Shown in pieces: positions 8,815 to 17,098 of a DNA stretch of 64,000 bases. Numbering within the stretch: position 1 is the stretch's first letter; each line of letters begins with the position of its first letter. The DNA is from UBA5158 sp963692955 (lineage in GTDB: Bacteria; Pseudomonadota; Gammaproteobacteria; DSM-16500), in assembly GCA_963692955.1 (NCBI GenBank), contig OY843587.1:2294001-2358000 (forward strand), read 5' to 3'. Both the position numbers and the translations under genes were made by a program. The notes below the pieces were generated by a model. It was not told the DNA's origin. It did not search any database and saw only the letters and a list, made by a program, of their open reading frames with translations.

Positions 8815-9174
8815 TTAAAATTCTAATCCGCCTTCTCTAGCCGCATCGGCAAGCGCCTTGATACGACCATGATATTGATAGCCCGAACGGTCAAATGCGA
8901 CGGCTTTGATACCGGCTTTGATCGCGCGTTCCGCTACTAATTTTCCCACTTCTTTGGCGGCTTCAACGTTACCTTTGGATTTCAACGTCGTTCGCAATTG
9001 TTTATCCAATGTAGAAGCGCATACCAACACTTTCGCTCCGTCAGCAGCAATGACTTGAGCATAAATGTGACGCGGAGTTCTGTGTACCGTTAAACGTATG
9101 GCTTCCACTTCTTGGATGCGTTTACGGCTGCGTTTAGCTCTGCGTATTCTCGAAACTTTTTTATCCTTTATCAT
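8815..9174 (-). CDS. rplR: 50S ribosomal protein L18
   Basis: A 119-residue L18 that brings 5S rRNA into the central protuberance with L5. The basic N-terminus (RIRRAKRSRKRIQ), RLTVHRTPRHIYAQVI and the C-terminal FDRSGYQYHGRIKALADAAR motif are clear. It lies between rplF and rpsE with 9-11 base gaps. Confidence 0.98.
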   Translation of the reverse strand: MIKDKKVSRIRRAKRSRKRIQEVEAIRLTVHRTPRHIYAQVIAADGAKVLVCASTLDKQLRTTLKSKGNVEAAKEVGKLVAERAIKAGIKAVAFDRSGYQYHGRIKALADAAREGGLEF

Positions 9175-9185
9175 TTTAGACCCTA

Positions 9186-9761
9186 TTATTTCTTCTTCGT
9201 TTCTTTAAGCTCTATCTTTTCATCCGAATAACGAATGCCTTTACCTTTGTAAGGTTCAGGAGAGCGGAAAGCGCGAATCTTTGAGGAAACGAGCCCGACC
9301 AATTCTTTATTTAAACCCTTAACGATAATTTCCGTGGGCGTTGGTGTCTCAATGGTAATTCCCTCTGGAATCGGGAAATCCACCGCGTGAGAAAATCCTA
9401 GTGTTAAACCTAAGACTTTTCCTTTCATCGCCGCTTTGTAACCTACGCCAACTAATAAAAGTTTGCGTTCAAATAAATTCGCAATACCGTAAATGATGTT
9501 CGCTATGCTAGCGCGCGTCGTGCCGGTAATCGATTTACGTAACTTAGAACCTGAACCCGTGCGTATATAGCCAGACTCTTCCGTGTTTTCTACTTTAAGG
9601 CTGCCATCTTCAATAGTAACTCTCACTAATGGATGCAAAGGAAAAATAATATTTCCTTTTGGGCCTTTAATGGCAAGTTCACTGCCTTGCAATTTCACTT
9701 CCACCCCTTTGGGGATCGTAACTGGTTGTCTAGCTACGCGTGACGTTACCGCAATCGACAT
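9186..9761 (-). CDS. rplF: 50S ribosomal protein L6
   Basis: A 191-residue L6, about 14 longer than the usual 177. The extra length is a few N-terminal residues and a short insertion near 64-75 (GYIRTGSGSKLRKSIT, where relatives have a tighter turn). The second domain is typical, with LLVGVGYKAAMKGKVLGLTL and PEPYKGKGIRYSDE. L6 supports the GTPase-associated region of the 50S subunit. Confidence 0.97.
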   Translation of the reverse strand: MSIAVTSRVARQPVTIPKGVEVKLQGSELAIKGPKGNIIFPLHPLVRVTIEDGSLKVENTEESGYIRTGSGSKLRKSITGTTRASIANIIYGIANLFERKLLLVGVGYKAAMKGKVLGLTLGFSHAVDFPIPEGITIETPTPTEIIVKGLNKELVGLVSSKIRAFRSPEPYKGKGIRYSDEKIELKETKKK

Positions 9762-9772
9762 AATCTTTCCTC

Positions 9773-10168
9773 TTACTCAACGGAACACAAGACTTCGCCG
9801 CCGAGCTTCTGAGCCCGAGCTGCGCGATCCGTCATGATACCTTTGGATGTTGATATTATAGCAATTCCCATACCCGCCAAAATTCGTGGCAATTCATTAC
9901 TACGCTTGTAAATGCGCAGGCCTGGTCGGCTGATACGCTTAATTTTTTCGATAACTGGACGGCCTTGATAATATCTCAAGGTGACGTTTAAATCTCTTTT
10001 GCCTTCGCTGGTGACCATTTCAAAATCGTCGATGAAACCTTCCGATTTTAAAACTTCAAGAATCGCCATTTTCAAAGTCGAACATGGCATTTCGACGTTG
10101 GTGCCGCCGATCGCTTGCGCGTTGCGAATGCGTGTTAACATGTCCGCTACTGGATCTTGCATTGACAT
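9773..10168 (-). CDS. rpsH: 30S ribosomal protein S8
   Basis: A 131-residue S8 starting MSMQDPVADMLTRIRNA. An upstream in-frame GTG at 10183 would add five residues, but GAGGG lies eight bases before the ATG at 10168 and the family starts there, so the shorter form is chosen. The C-terminal STSKGIMTDRAARAQKLGGE motif is intact. In enterobacteria S8 represses spc translation by binding near rplE. Confidence 0.96.
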   Translation of the reverse strand: MSMQDPVADMLTRIRNAQAIGGTNVEMPCSTLKMAILEVLKSEGFIDDFEMVTSEGKRDLNVTLRYYQGRPVIEKIKRISRPGLRIYKRSNELPRILAGMGIAIISTSKGIMTDRAARAQKLGGEVLCSVE

Positions 10169-10194
10169 TTTAAAAACCCTCACCCTTCAATAAA

Positions 10195-10500
10195 TTACCA
10201 GCTAGCTTTATGCATACCTGGTACTAACCCATTCATCACCGCGTTACGCATGTGAATGCGGCATAAGCCGGTTAATCTGTTATAACCGCGTGATCTTCCA
10301 CACATACGGCAACGGTTACGTTGACGTGAAAAGCTAGAATCTCTAGGCAAAGCTTGCAGCTTTCCAATCGCTTCCCAACGTTCTTCGTCGGATACGTTAA
10401 CGTTCATGATCGCTTCTTTCAGCTTCGCACGTTTTTCGCGGAATTTTGCGTTCAAGCGTGCGCGTTTATTTTCGCGTTGAATCATTGAAACTTTAGCCAT
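10195..10500 (-). CDS. rpsN: 30S ribosomal protein S14 (long form, with possible zinc ligands)
   Basis: A 101-residue S14 of the long, normally zinc-free proteobacterial type: it starts MAKVSMIQRENKRARL and ends GLVPGMHKASW. Unusually it has Cys64-x2-Cys67 and Cys80-x2-His83, spaced like the zinc knuckle of short C+ S14 proteins. Relatives usually keep only some of these residues. Whether metal is bound cannot be judged from sequence. It lies between rplE and rpsH in spc order. Confidence 0.96.
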   Translation of the reverse strand: MAKVSMIQRENKRARLNAKFREKRAKLKEAIMNVNVSDEERWEAIGKLQALPRDSSFSRQRNRCRMCGRSRGYNRLTGLCRIHMRNAVMNGLVPGMHKASW

Positions 10501-10506
10501 AGCGTC

Positions 10507-11058
10507 TTAACTCGCGTCTTTTTCTTTAAATGGAAAATTAAAAGCTTCTAAAAGTGCTTGAGCTTCTTTGTTTGTTTTTGCGGAAGTCGTGATGGAAATA
10601 TCCATCCCTCGTAGCGCATCAATCTTGTCGTATTCGATTTCTGGAAACACGATCTGTTCTTTAAAACCCAGATTGTAGTTACCTCTACCGTCAAACGACT
10701 TTATGCTAAGACCACGAAAATCGCGTACGCGTGGCAAAGCAATCGAAATTAATCTATCTAAAAATTCATACATCCGTACGCCACGTAACGTCACTTTACA
10801 GCCGATCGGCCAGCCTTCACGTAATTTAAAACCGGCGATGGACTTGCGTGACATGGTGGAAACGGGTTTTTGTCCGGCGATTTTTTCTAATTCAGCCATC
10901 GCGGAGACAATCACTTTCTTATCGTCCATCGCTTCGCCTAATCCCATGTTGATGGTGATTTTGGAGATGCGCGGAACTTGCATCACCGATTTATATTGAA
11001 ATCGGTCTTTCAGTTTTGAAACTACATCTTTTAAATAAAATTCACGCAATCTTGCCAT
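10507..11058 (-). CDS. rplE: 50S ribosomal protein L5
   Basis: A 183-residue L5, a 5S rRNA-binding protein of the central protuberance. PRISKITINMGLGEA near the N-terminus and RDFRGLSIKSFDGRGNYNLG in the middle are family signatures. It follows rplX by 13 bases and precedes rpsN by 6. Confidence 0.98.
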   Translation of the reverse strand: MARLREFYLKDVVSKLKDRFQYKSVMQVPRISKITINMGLGEAMDDKKVIVSAMAELEKIAGQKPVSTMSRKSIAGFKLREGWPIGCKVTLRGVRMYEFLDRLISIALPRVRDFRGLSIKSFDGRGNYNLGFKEQIVFPEIEYDKIDALRGMDISITTSAKTNKEAQALLEAFNFPFKEKDAS

Positions 11059-11071
11059 GGTTCACCTGCTC

Positions 11072-11398
11072 TTATACATCTGCGTCGACCACTTCACCAG
11101 TGGATTTGAAATAACGTACTTTACGGCCGTCGTCTAAGTGACGGATTCCAACTCGGCTGCCTTTTTCGGTGGCTGGGTTGTATAACATGACATTCGAACC
11201 TTCAATCGGTAGGTTCTTCATGACAATCCCACCACGCTCATTAGCATTAGGGTTGGCTTTAACGTGTTTCTTAACCGTGTTAATGCCGTCGATCAAAAGC
11301 ATGGCGCCTTTCAGCAACACTTCATTCACGGTGCCTCTCTTACCTTTATCTTTGCCAGCGATAACGATCACTTCATCGCCTTTTTTTATCTTGTGCAT
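11072..11398 (-). CDS. rplX: 50S ribosomal protein L24
   Basis: A 108-residue L24 with an N-terminal KOW motif (KGDEVIVIAGKDKGKRGTV) and the NTVKKHVKANP segment. L24 initiates 50S assembly at the 5' part of 23S rRNA. It is the second gene of the spc operon, 22 bases after rplN. Confidence 0.98.
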   Translation of the reverse strand: MHKIKKGDEVIVIAGKDKGKRGTVNEVLLKGAMLLIDGINTVKKHVKANPNANERGGIVMKNLPIEGSNVMLYNPATEKGSRVGIRHLDDGRKVRYFKSTGEVVDADV

Positions 11399-11420
11399 GA
11401 TTGATCTCTCATCTCAACGT

Positions 11421-11789
11421 CTATATCACTTCAGGAGCCAAGGATATGATCTTCATGAAGTTTTCGCCGCGTAGCTCACGAGTTACGGGCCCGAAAATAC
11501 GTGTACCGATCGGCTGCATTTGTGCATTCAAAATTACTACCGCATTTTCATCAAACCGGATGGCGGAGCCATCTGCGCGTCTAATGCCTTTACGGGTTCT
11601 AACAATAACCGCGTTTAAAACTTCACCCTTTTTTACTTTGCCGCGGGGAATCGCTTCTTTAACGCTAACTTTAATAATATCACCGATGCTGGCGTATCGA
11701 CGATGTGATCCACCGAGGACTTTGATACACATCACACGACGTGCACCGCTATTATCCGCCACATCAAGGATCGACTGCGTTTGAATCAT
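11421..11789 (-). CDS. rplN: 50S ribosomal protein L14
   Basis: A 122-residue L14 with the start MIQTQSILDVADNSGARRVM and the motifs KKGEVLNAVIVRTRKGIRR and GTRIFGPVTRELR. It heads the spc operon. A 108-base gap with a terminator-like hairpin (11861-11899) separates it from rpsQ. In that gap TTTTCA and TAGTAT, 17 bases apart on the - strand, could be a weak promoter. Confidence 0.98.
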   Translation of the reverse strand: MIQTQSILDVADNSGARRVMCIKVLGGSHRRYASIGDIIKVSVKEAIPRGKVKKGEVLNAVIVRTRKGIRRADGSAIRFDENAVVILNAQMQPIGTRIFGPVTRELRGENFMKIISLAPEVI

Positions 11790-11860
11790 GCCCTTAACTC
11801 CACTTTTATGACGGAAATAAAGACCGTCAATACTATCACTATCATTCTGATTTGAAAAAC

Positions 11861-11899
11861 GAAAAAAACAAAAATTCAGTAATAAATCAATACTGAATT
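11861..11899 (-). terminator. Terminator-like hairpin at the S10/spc operon junction
   Basis: On the - strand a perfect 9-bp stem AATTCAGTA / TACTGAATT with a 9-base loop is followed by a T-rich stretch (TTTTTGTTTTTTT). The hairpin overlaps the rpsQ stop codon. The stem is AT-rich, so termination may be partial. It lies exactly at the ancestral boundary between the S10 and spc operons. Confidence 0.65.
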
Positions 11900-12191
11900 A
11901 CTCTGTGATTTCCTTTTCTGCCTGTTCTATTACTTTCACTAGAGTCCAGTGTTTGGTCTTGGAAATTGGACGGCTGTTAGCAATCATCACTAAGTCGCCG
12001 GTTTTCCCTAGATTTGCGTCATCATGCGCGTACATTCTGGAAGAGCGGCGAATATATTTACCGTATAAAGGGTGCTTAATCTTACGCTCCACTTCTACCA
12101 CGATGGTTTTATTCATCTTGTCGCTAACGACTTTACCGATAACGGTTCTAGCCGCTTTCTTCTCTTCTGTCGTATTCTGCTGTTCTGTCAT
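11898..12191 (-). CDS. rpsQ: 30S ribosomal protein S17
   Basis: A 97-residue S17, an early 16S-binding protein. The core GKVVSDKMNKTIVVEVERK and the SRPISKTKHW motif are present. About ten hydrophilic residues (MTEQQNTTEEKKA) extend the N-terminus. It overlaps rpmC by four bases (ATGA type) and ends the S10 group; its stop codon lies inside the hairpin at 11861-11899. Confidence 0.97.
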   Translation of the reverse strand: MTEQQNTTEEKKAARTVIGKVVSDKMNKTIVVEVERKIKHPLYGKYIRRSSRMYAHDDANLGKTGDLVMIANSRPISKTKHWTLVKVIEQAEKEITE

Positions 12192-12385
12192 GATGTTGAA
12201 CCTTCTTTTTCGGTCAAGAGTGTTTTGACGCGTGCTATTTGCTTACGGACATTGCCGAATAAGTGCGGAGATGGGGTTTGCCCAACGCCTTTTTGCATGC
12301 GCAAATTAAACTGCTCTCTTAATAATGCCAGCAGTTCTTCGTTTAACTGTTCTACTGATTTCTTTCTTAATTCAGTCATCTTCAT
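12188..12385 (-). CDS. rpmC: 50S ribosomal protein L29
   Basis: A 65-residue two-helix protein near the tunnel exit, where it helps form the docking site for trigger factor and SRP. Signatures are MKMTELRKKSVEQLNEELL and FNLRMQKGVGQ. It overlaps rplP by one base and rpsQ by four, so its translation is probably coupled to both. Confidence 0.97.
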   Translation of the reverse strand: MKMTELRKKSVEQLNEELLALLREQFNLRMQKGVGQTPSPHLFGNVRKQIARVKTLLTEKEGSTS

Positions 12386-12798
12386 TACATTATCGTCCGG
12401 CTTTCAAATGCGGTTTTAACAGGTAACTTAGCAGCCGCTAACTTTAACGCTTCACGGGCTAAATCTTCCGAAATTCCTTCGATTTCAAACATCATACGGC
12501 CAGGTTGAACTAACGCTACCCAATATTCAACGTTACCTTTACCCTTACCTTGACGCACTTCTAACGGTTTCTTAGAAATTGGCTTGTCGGGAAAAATACG
12601 GATCCAAACTTTGCCGCCGCGCTTCACGTGTCTTGATAGAGCACGACGCGCCGCTTCGATTTGTCGTGACGTGATGCGTCCGCATTCAGTTGCTTTAAGG
12701 CCATATTCGCCAAAGCTAACTTTGTTACCGCGGGTGGCAACACCACGATTGCGACCTTTAAATTGTTTACGGAATTTCGTCCGCTTCGGCTGCAACAT
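12385..12798 (-). CDS. rplP: 50S ribosomal protein L16
   Basis: A 137-residue L16 with the start MLQPKRTKFRKQFKGRNRG, the IEAARRALSRHVKRGGKVWI block and the conserved arginine region KGKGNVEYWVALVQPGRMMF. L16 helps position A-site tRNA. It lies between rpsC (2 bases) and rpmC. Confidence 0.98.
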   Translation of the reverse strand: MLQPKRTKFRKQFKGRNRGVATRGNKVSFGEYGLKATECGRITSRQIEAARRALSRHVKRGGKVWIRIFPDKPISKKPLEVRQGKGKGNVEYWVALVQPGRMMFEIEGISEDLAREALKLAAAKLPVKTAFESRTIM

Positions 12799-12800
12799 TG

Positions 12801-13484
12801 TTACTTCTCCTGTTTAACTGAAGTTTTTTCTGTAGTAGCTGCTTCAGCCTGTTCTTTATCAAGGATTTCGCCTTTAAAGATCCAAACTTTTACGCCGATA
12901 ACACCGTAGGTTGTGAACGCTTCACCTAAACCATAATCAATGTCTGCACGCAAAGTGTGAAGTGGAACGCGACCTTCACGGTACCATTCGCTGCGGGCAA
13001 TTTCAGTGCCGCCTAAACGACCGCTAACGCAGATTTTTATGCCTTTCGCGCCTAAGCGCATCGCGGTGGTCACAGCGCGCTTCATCGCGCGGCGGAACAT
13101 AACGCGTTTTTCTAATTGCTGCGCGATAGAATCAGCGACGAGTTTCGCGTCTAATTCCGGCTTACGCACTTCTTCAATACTGATATGCACCGGCACACCC
13201 AGAATTTTATTGATTTCATCGCGAAGCACTTCAATTTCTTTTCCGCTTTTACCAATGATGACGCCTGGACGCGCTGTATATACCGTAATTTTCGCATTGC
13301 GCGCGGGTCGGTCGATTTGGATACGACTAATGCCGGCGGCAGCTAATTTTACTTTTAAAAATTCACGCACTTTAATGTCGGCGCACAGCGTATTCGCAAA
13401 ATCTTTAGATGGCGCATACCATCTGGAAGACCAGTCTTTCACTATGCCTAAGCGCATGCCGATGGGATGAACTTTTTGTCCCAT
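12801..13484 (-). CDS. rpsC: 30S ribosomal protein S3
   Basis: A 227-residue S3. It has an N-terminal MGQKVHPIGMRLGIVKDWSS, a KH domain around VIIGKSGKEIEVLRDEI and a C-terminal domain with GRLGGTEIARSEWYREGRVP. S3 forms the mRNA entry site and, with S4 and S5, the helicase centre. It overlaps rplV by one base. Confidence 0.98.
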   Translation of the reverse strand: MGQKVHPIGMRLGIVKDWSSRWYAPSKDFANTLCADIKVREFLKVKLAAAGISRIQIDRPARNAKITVYTARPGVIIGKSGKEIEVLRDEINKILGVPVHISIEEVRKPELDAKLVADSIAQQLEKRVMFRRAMKRAVTTAMRLGAKGIKICVSGRLGGTEIARSEWYREGRVPLHTLRADIDYGLGEAFTTYGVIGVKVWIFKGEILDKEQAEAATTEKTSVKQEK

Positions 13485-13825
13485 TATTTTATCTCCTGAT
13501 CTGACACAATAACTGTTATGTGACAGGTGGGTTTCAAAATCTGAACTCCGCGGCCTTTCGCGCGTGCATGCATACGTTTGAAAACCGAACCTTGGTCCGC
13601 GAAAATTTTCGCGATTTTTAATTCGTCGATATCCGCGCCTTCGTTATGTTCAGCATTCGCAATCGCGGACTCTAAAACTTTTTTAACGATGGCAGCTGCT
13701 TTTTTCGTGCTAAAACGTAATACGTCTAGCGCACGGTCAACAGGCATACCGCGGACTTGATCACAGATCAAGCGGCACTTTTGCGCTGATAACTTGGCAT
13801 ATTTTAATCTTGCCGCGATTTCCAT
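13484..13825 (-). CDS. rplV: 50S ribosomal protein L22
   Basis: A 113-residue L22 whose extended hairpin lines the peptide exit tunnel. Signatures: AKLSAQKCRLICDQVRGMPV and the tip KRMHARAKGRGVQILKPTCH. The tunnel-facing hairpin has no insertions, and length is normal. It is separated from rpsS by 3 bases. Confidence 0.98.
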   Translation of the reverse strand: MEIAARLKYAKLSAQKCRLICDQVRGMPVDRALDVLRFSTKKAAAIVKKVLESAIANAEHNEGADIDELKIAKIFADQGSVFKRMHARAKGRGVQILKPTCHITVIVSDQEIK

Positions 13826-13828
13826 TTA

Positions 13829-14137
13829 TTAACCCCTTTGATCTGTCGAAGACTTTTCTTCTGCGCCTTTCACTTTTCTGTCGCCAGAGTGCCCGCGGAA
13901 AGTGCGTGTAGCGGCAAATTCACCTAGCTTATGTCCCACCATGTTTTCGGTGATGAAAACCGGTATGTGCAGTCTGCCGTTATGCACCGCGATCGTTAAG
14001 CCTACGAATTCAGGCAAAATCATGGAGCGTCGCGACCATGTTTTAATGGGGCGTTTATTACTGGAGGCAGCAGACTCCTCCGTTTTTTTCAACAAATGTG
14101 TATCTACAAATGGTCCTTTTCTTACTGAACGCGGCAC
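13829..14137 (-). CDS. rpsS: 30S ribosomal protein S19
   Basis: A 102-residue S19 with MPRSVRKGPFVDTHLLKK and the C-terminal HKLGEFAATRTFRGHSGDRK. About ten extra hydrophilic residues (KGAEEKSSTDQRG) extend the tail beyond the usual 92. S19 pairs with S13 at the subunit interface of the head. Confidence 0.97.
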   Translation of the reverse strand: MPRSVRKGPFVDTHLLKKTEESAASSNKRPIKTWSRRSMILPEFVGLTIAVHNGRLHIPVFITENMVGHKLGEFAATRTFRGHSGDRKVKGAEEKSSTDQRG

Positions 14138-14175
14138 GTTTTAGCCCTCATGTAAATTTATTTTCAAACGCAAAT

Positions 14176-15000
14176 CTATTCACGTCTATCACGTACGAGA
14201 AACTTGTCGGTACGTTTGTTCTTGCGTGTCTTATAACCTTTAGTCGCCACGCCCCATGGTGAAACTGGATGACGTCCGCCTGATGTTTTACCTTCACCAC
14301 CACCGTGTGGATGGTCGATTGGGTTCATGGCCACGCCTCTAACGGTAGGACGTATGCCTCTTCTTCTTTTCGCGCCGGCATTGCCTAACGATCTTAGGTT
14401 ATGCTCGGAATTACTGACTTCGCCCATCACCGCGCGTCCGTCAGATAAGACTTTTCTCATTTCACCCGAACGTAAGCGTATGGTAGCGTACAAGCCGTCT
14501 CTGGCAATTAATTGTACAGACGTACCCGCGCTACGTGCTAATTGCGCACCTTTTCCTGGCTTCAATTCCACACAATGTATGGTTGAACCAATCGGAATAT
14601 TGATAATAGGCAAGCAGTTACCGGCTTTTATAGGTGCTTCAGCGCCCGACATCAATTGGTCGCCGACTTTAACGCCGTTAGGGGCAACAATATACCTTCT
14701 TTCACCGTCAGCATAAAGCATTAATGCAATAAATGAGCTACGGTTTGGATCGTATTCAATCGTCTCAACTGTCGCTGGAACGCCATCTTTATTGCGTTTA
14801 AAGTCAATAATACGGTATTTCTGCTTGTGGCCACCGCCGATATGACGGCAGGTAATTCTGCCCGCGCTGTTCCGACCGCCGGTTTTGCTTTTGGCAACCA
14901 GCAAAGGTGCGTACGGTTCGCCTTTGTGTAGGTCAGGATTCTTAACCTTGACTACGAAGCGCCGCCCTGGTGAGGTCGGTTTAGATTTTAGTATTGCCAT
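14176..15000 (-). CDS. rplB: 50S ribosomal protein L2
   Basis: A 274-residue L2, needed for subunit association and peptidyl transfer. It has GRNSAGRITCRHIGGGHKQK near the N-terminus and the invariant RGVAMNPIDHPHGGGEGKT segment with the critical histidine. It is preceded by an unusually long 148-base spacer after rplW (see 15001-15148). Confidence 0.98.
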   Translation of the reverse strand: MAILKSKPTSPGRRFVVKVKNPDLHKGEPYAPLLVAKSKTGGRNSAGRITCRHIGGGHKQKYRIIDFKRNKDGVPATVETIEYDPNRSSFIALMLYADGERRYIVAPNGVKVGDQLMSGAEAPIKAGNCLPIINIPIGSTIHCVELKPGKGAQLARSAGTSVQLIARDGLYATIRLRSGEMRKVLSDGRAVMGEVSNSEHNLRSLGNAGAKRRRGIRPTVRGVAMNPIDHPHGGGEGKTSGGRHPVSPWGVATKGYKTRKNKRTDKFLVRDRRE

Positions 15001-15148
15001 AAATTCCTCAATCTCTACTATTCACGCTAAATTTCAGGGAAAAACTTTTCTTCAGCTCAATGTGAGCTGTTATCTTATTCGCAGTGGATTTTCGCTAAAA
15101 TCGATTTGAACTAAGCGATGTTCCAATTCTCTCTAAACAACCAAGAGA
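15001..15148 (-). other. rplW-rplB spacer with a hairpin
   Basis: A 148-base non-coding gap inside an otherwise tight operon. It contains a perfect 7-bp stem CAGCTCA / TGAGCTG with a 3-base loop at 15053-15069. The - strand downstream of it reads AAGAAAAGTTTTTC, not a clean U-tract, so this is not a convincing terminator. A processing or regulatory role is possible but unproven. Confidence 0.45.
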
Positions 15149-15445
15149 TTACTGACCTCCGGCGAACGATATTTCTTGGCCGGGTTTCAGTGTGACATAA
15201 GCTTTTTTCCAAGCTTTGCTCTTACCTAAGGTTTGGCCAAAACGTCGTGGCTTAGTTTTTACGTTTAAGATGCGCACGGTAGCGACTTCTGTTTTAAATA
15301 ATAATTCCACCGCGCCTTTTACTTCTGGCTTGGTCGCGTTGGACAATACTTCAAAAACATATTCTCTGCGTTTGTCAGCGGCAATCGCAGCTTTTTCTGA
15401 CATGTGCGGAGCTAAAATAATTTTTAATAACCGTTCTTCGTTCAC
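15149..15445 (-). CDS. rplW: 50S ribosomal protein L23
   Basis: A 98-residue L23, the tunnel-exit protein that contacts trigger factor and SRP. Signatures: ILAPHMSEKAAIAADKRREY and NVKTKPRRFGQTLGKSKAWK. It overlaps rplD by four bases. Confidence 0.98.
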   Translation of the reverse strand: MNEERLLKIILAPHMSEKAAIAADKRREYVFEVLSNATKPEVKGAVELLFKTEVATVRILNVKTKPRRFGQTLGKSKAWKKAYVTLKPGQEISFAGGQ

Positions 15446-16053
15446 TTTAATAACTCCTCAAACTGCTTCAGCGCGGATTCAGTAATCAATACTTTTTCCG
15501 TTCCGACTAGCGCCACAGGATCAACAGCGGCAACGTCACGGACATCAACTTTATGTAAGTTGCGCGCAGCTAAGTAGAGATTTTCTTCCACGTTGTCTGT
15601 GATAATCAAAACATTCGTGCCAACTTTCAAATTAGCTAATTGTGCTAATAGATCACGTGTCTTCGGGGTTTCGACGCTGAAAGATTCGATCACCAATAAT
15701 CTTTCCAAGCGGATCAATTCAGAAAAAATGGATTTCACCGCGGCGCGATACATTTTTTTATTTACTTTTTGTTCGTAGCTTCTGGGTTTCGCGGCAAATG
15801 TCACGCCACCTTTTCTCCAGATTGGGCTGCGTGTCGTTCCCGCGCGCGCGCGGCCGGAGCCTTTTTGCGCCCATGGTTTGCAACCGCCGCCGCGCACTTC
15901 CGATCGGGTTTTTTGCGCGGCAGTGCCGGCGCGGCCCGCGGATTGGAATGCGGTGACGACTTGATGAATCAACGGCTCGTTATATTCGCAGCCAAACACT
16001 TCTTCCGAAATTTTTAATGATTTCTTTTTTGAACCAATTAATTGTAATTCCAT
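15442..16053 (-). CDS. rplD: 50S ribosomal protein L4
   Basis: A 203-residue L4. The internal tunnel loop carries RSEVRGGGCKPWAQKGSGRA and the following RAGTTRSPIWRKGG. In enterobacteria L4 also represses the S10 operon; here the S10 genes follow tuf with no separate leader, so that control is not evident. It overlaps rplC by one base. Confidence 0.98.
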   Translation of the reverse strand: MELQLIGSKKKSLKISEEVFGCEYNEPLIHQVVTAFQSAGRAGTAAQKTRSEVRGGGCKPWAQKGSGRARAGTTRSPIWRKGGVTFAAKPRSYEQKVNKKMYRAAVKSIFSELIRLERLLVIESFSVETPKTRDLLAQLANLKVGTNVLIITDNVEENLYLAARNLHKVDVRDVAAVDPVALVGTEKVLITESALKQFEELLK

Positions 16054-16703
16054 TAGCTAGCTCCCCCTTGGGTTTTTTTAACAGCCGGCTTAATGATAAC
16101 GTGGCCGCCTGGAGCGCCTGGAACTACGCCTCTTACTAAAATAAGATTACGCTCAACATCTATTTTTACGATTTGTTGGTTCTGGATAGTGCGGCGTTTA
16201 TCACCTAGGTGACCCGACATCTTTTTACCTTTAAAAACTTTACCTGGCGATTGTCTTTGCCCGATAGATCCCGGTACGCGGTGCGATAACGAGTTACCGT
16301 GGGTCGCGTCTTGTCCGGCGAAATGGTGACGCTTAATCGTTCCAGCGAAACCTTTTCCTTTAGACGTGCCGGTGACATCTACCCACTGACCGACTTGGAA
16401 AAGATCCACTTTGAGTTCGGCACCTAACGCCACGTCGGCTGGCATTTCATCGCAGGTTTCCCAAAGACCACGGCCTGGCTCTACACCTGCTTTCGCAAAA
16501 TGGCCAGCGGCGGGCTTGGTAACGCGTGAACGCTTGCGCGTGCCAGCGGTAACTTGAACAGCAGTATAGCCGTCATTTTCCACGGTTTTAATTTGAGTAA
16601 CCCGATTAGGTAATACTTCAACTACCGTTACCGGTATAGATGTACCGTCTTCGGTGAAGACCCGTGTCATTCCACATTTTTTTCCGACTAAACTGATAGT
16701 CAT
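16053..16703 (-). CDS. rplC: 50S ribosomal protein L3
   Basis: A 216-residue L3, which reaches the peptidyl transferase centre. Motifs: SLVGKKCGMTRVFTEDGTSI, the GTSKGKGFAGTIKRHHFAGQ segment and HRVPGSIGQRQSPGKVFKGK, which contains the Gln usually methylated by PrmB. It lies 55 bases after rpsJ. Confidence 0.98.
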   Translation of the reverse strand: MTISLVGKKCGMTRVFTEDGTSIPVTVVEVLPNRVTQIKTVENDGYTAVQVTAGTRKRSRVTKPAAGHFAKAGVEPGRGLWETCDEMPADVALGAELKVDLFQVGQWVDVTGTSKGKGFAGTIKRHHFAGQDATHGNSLSHRVPGSIGQRQSPGKVFKGKKMSGHLGDKRRTIQNQQIVKIDVERNLILVRGVVPGAPGGHVIIKPAVKKTQGGAS

Positions 16704-16758
16704 TTTAACCGCCTCTTAAAACAGTTAAGCAGCGTTTGCTGCTTAACTTTTAATGATT

Positions 16759-17091
16759 TCAATTTTCCACATCAACACTGATTTGAACATCTACACCAGC
16801 AGCCAAATCTAGCTTCATTAAAGCATCGATGGTTTTTTCTGTTGGTTCGTTGATGTCAATTACACGCTTATGGGTGCGAACTTGAATTTGATCCCGGGCA
16901 TCTTTATCCGCGTGCGGCGAAATCAAGATCGTGAAACGTTCCGTATTCGTCGGCAAAGGGATTGGACCATGGACTTGAGCGCCTGTGCGTTTCGCCGTTT
17001 CGACGATTTCACGCGTGGAACGTTCAATCAACCTGTGATCAAATGCTTTTAAGCGAATGCGTATTCTTTGGCTTTTTCTTTCGTTTGTCAT
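16759..17091 (-). CDS. rpsJ: 30S ribosomal protein S10 / NusE
   Basis: A 110-residue S10 beginning MTNERKSQRIRIRLKAFDHR. A longer in-frame reading from 17160 would run back through the tuf coding sequence and is rejected. Motifs: GAQVHGPIPLPTNTERFTIL and RTHKRVIDINEPTEKT. S10 also acts as NusE in antitermination. It starts only seven bases after the tuf stop, so the str and S10 groups are probably co-transcribed. Confidence 0.97.
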   Translation of the reverse strand: MTNERKSQRIRIRLKAFDHRLIERSTREIVETAKRTGAQVHGPIPLPTNTERFTILISPHADKDARDQIQVRTHKRVIDINEPTEKTIDALMKLDLAAGVDVQISVDVEN

Positions 17092-17098
17092 AGTTTGT

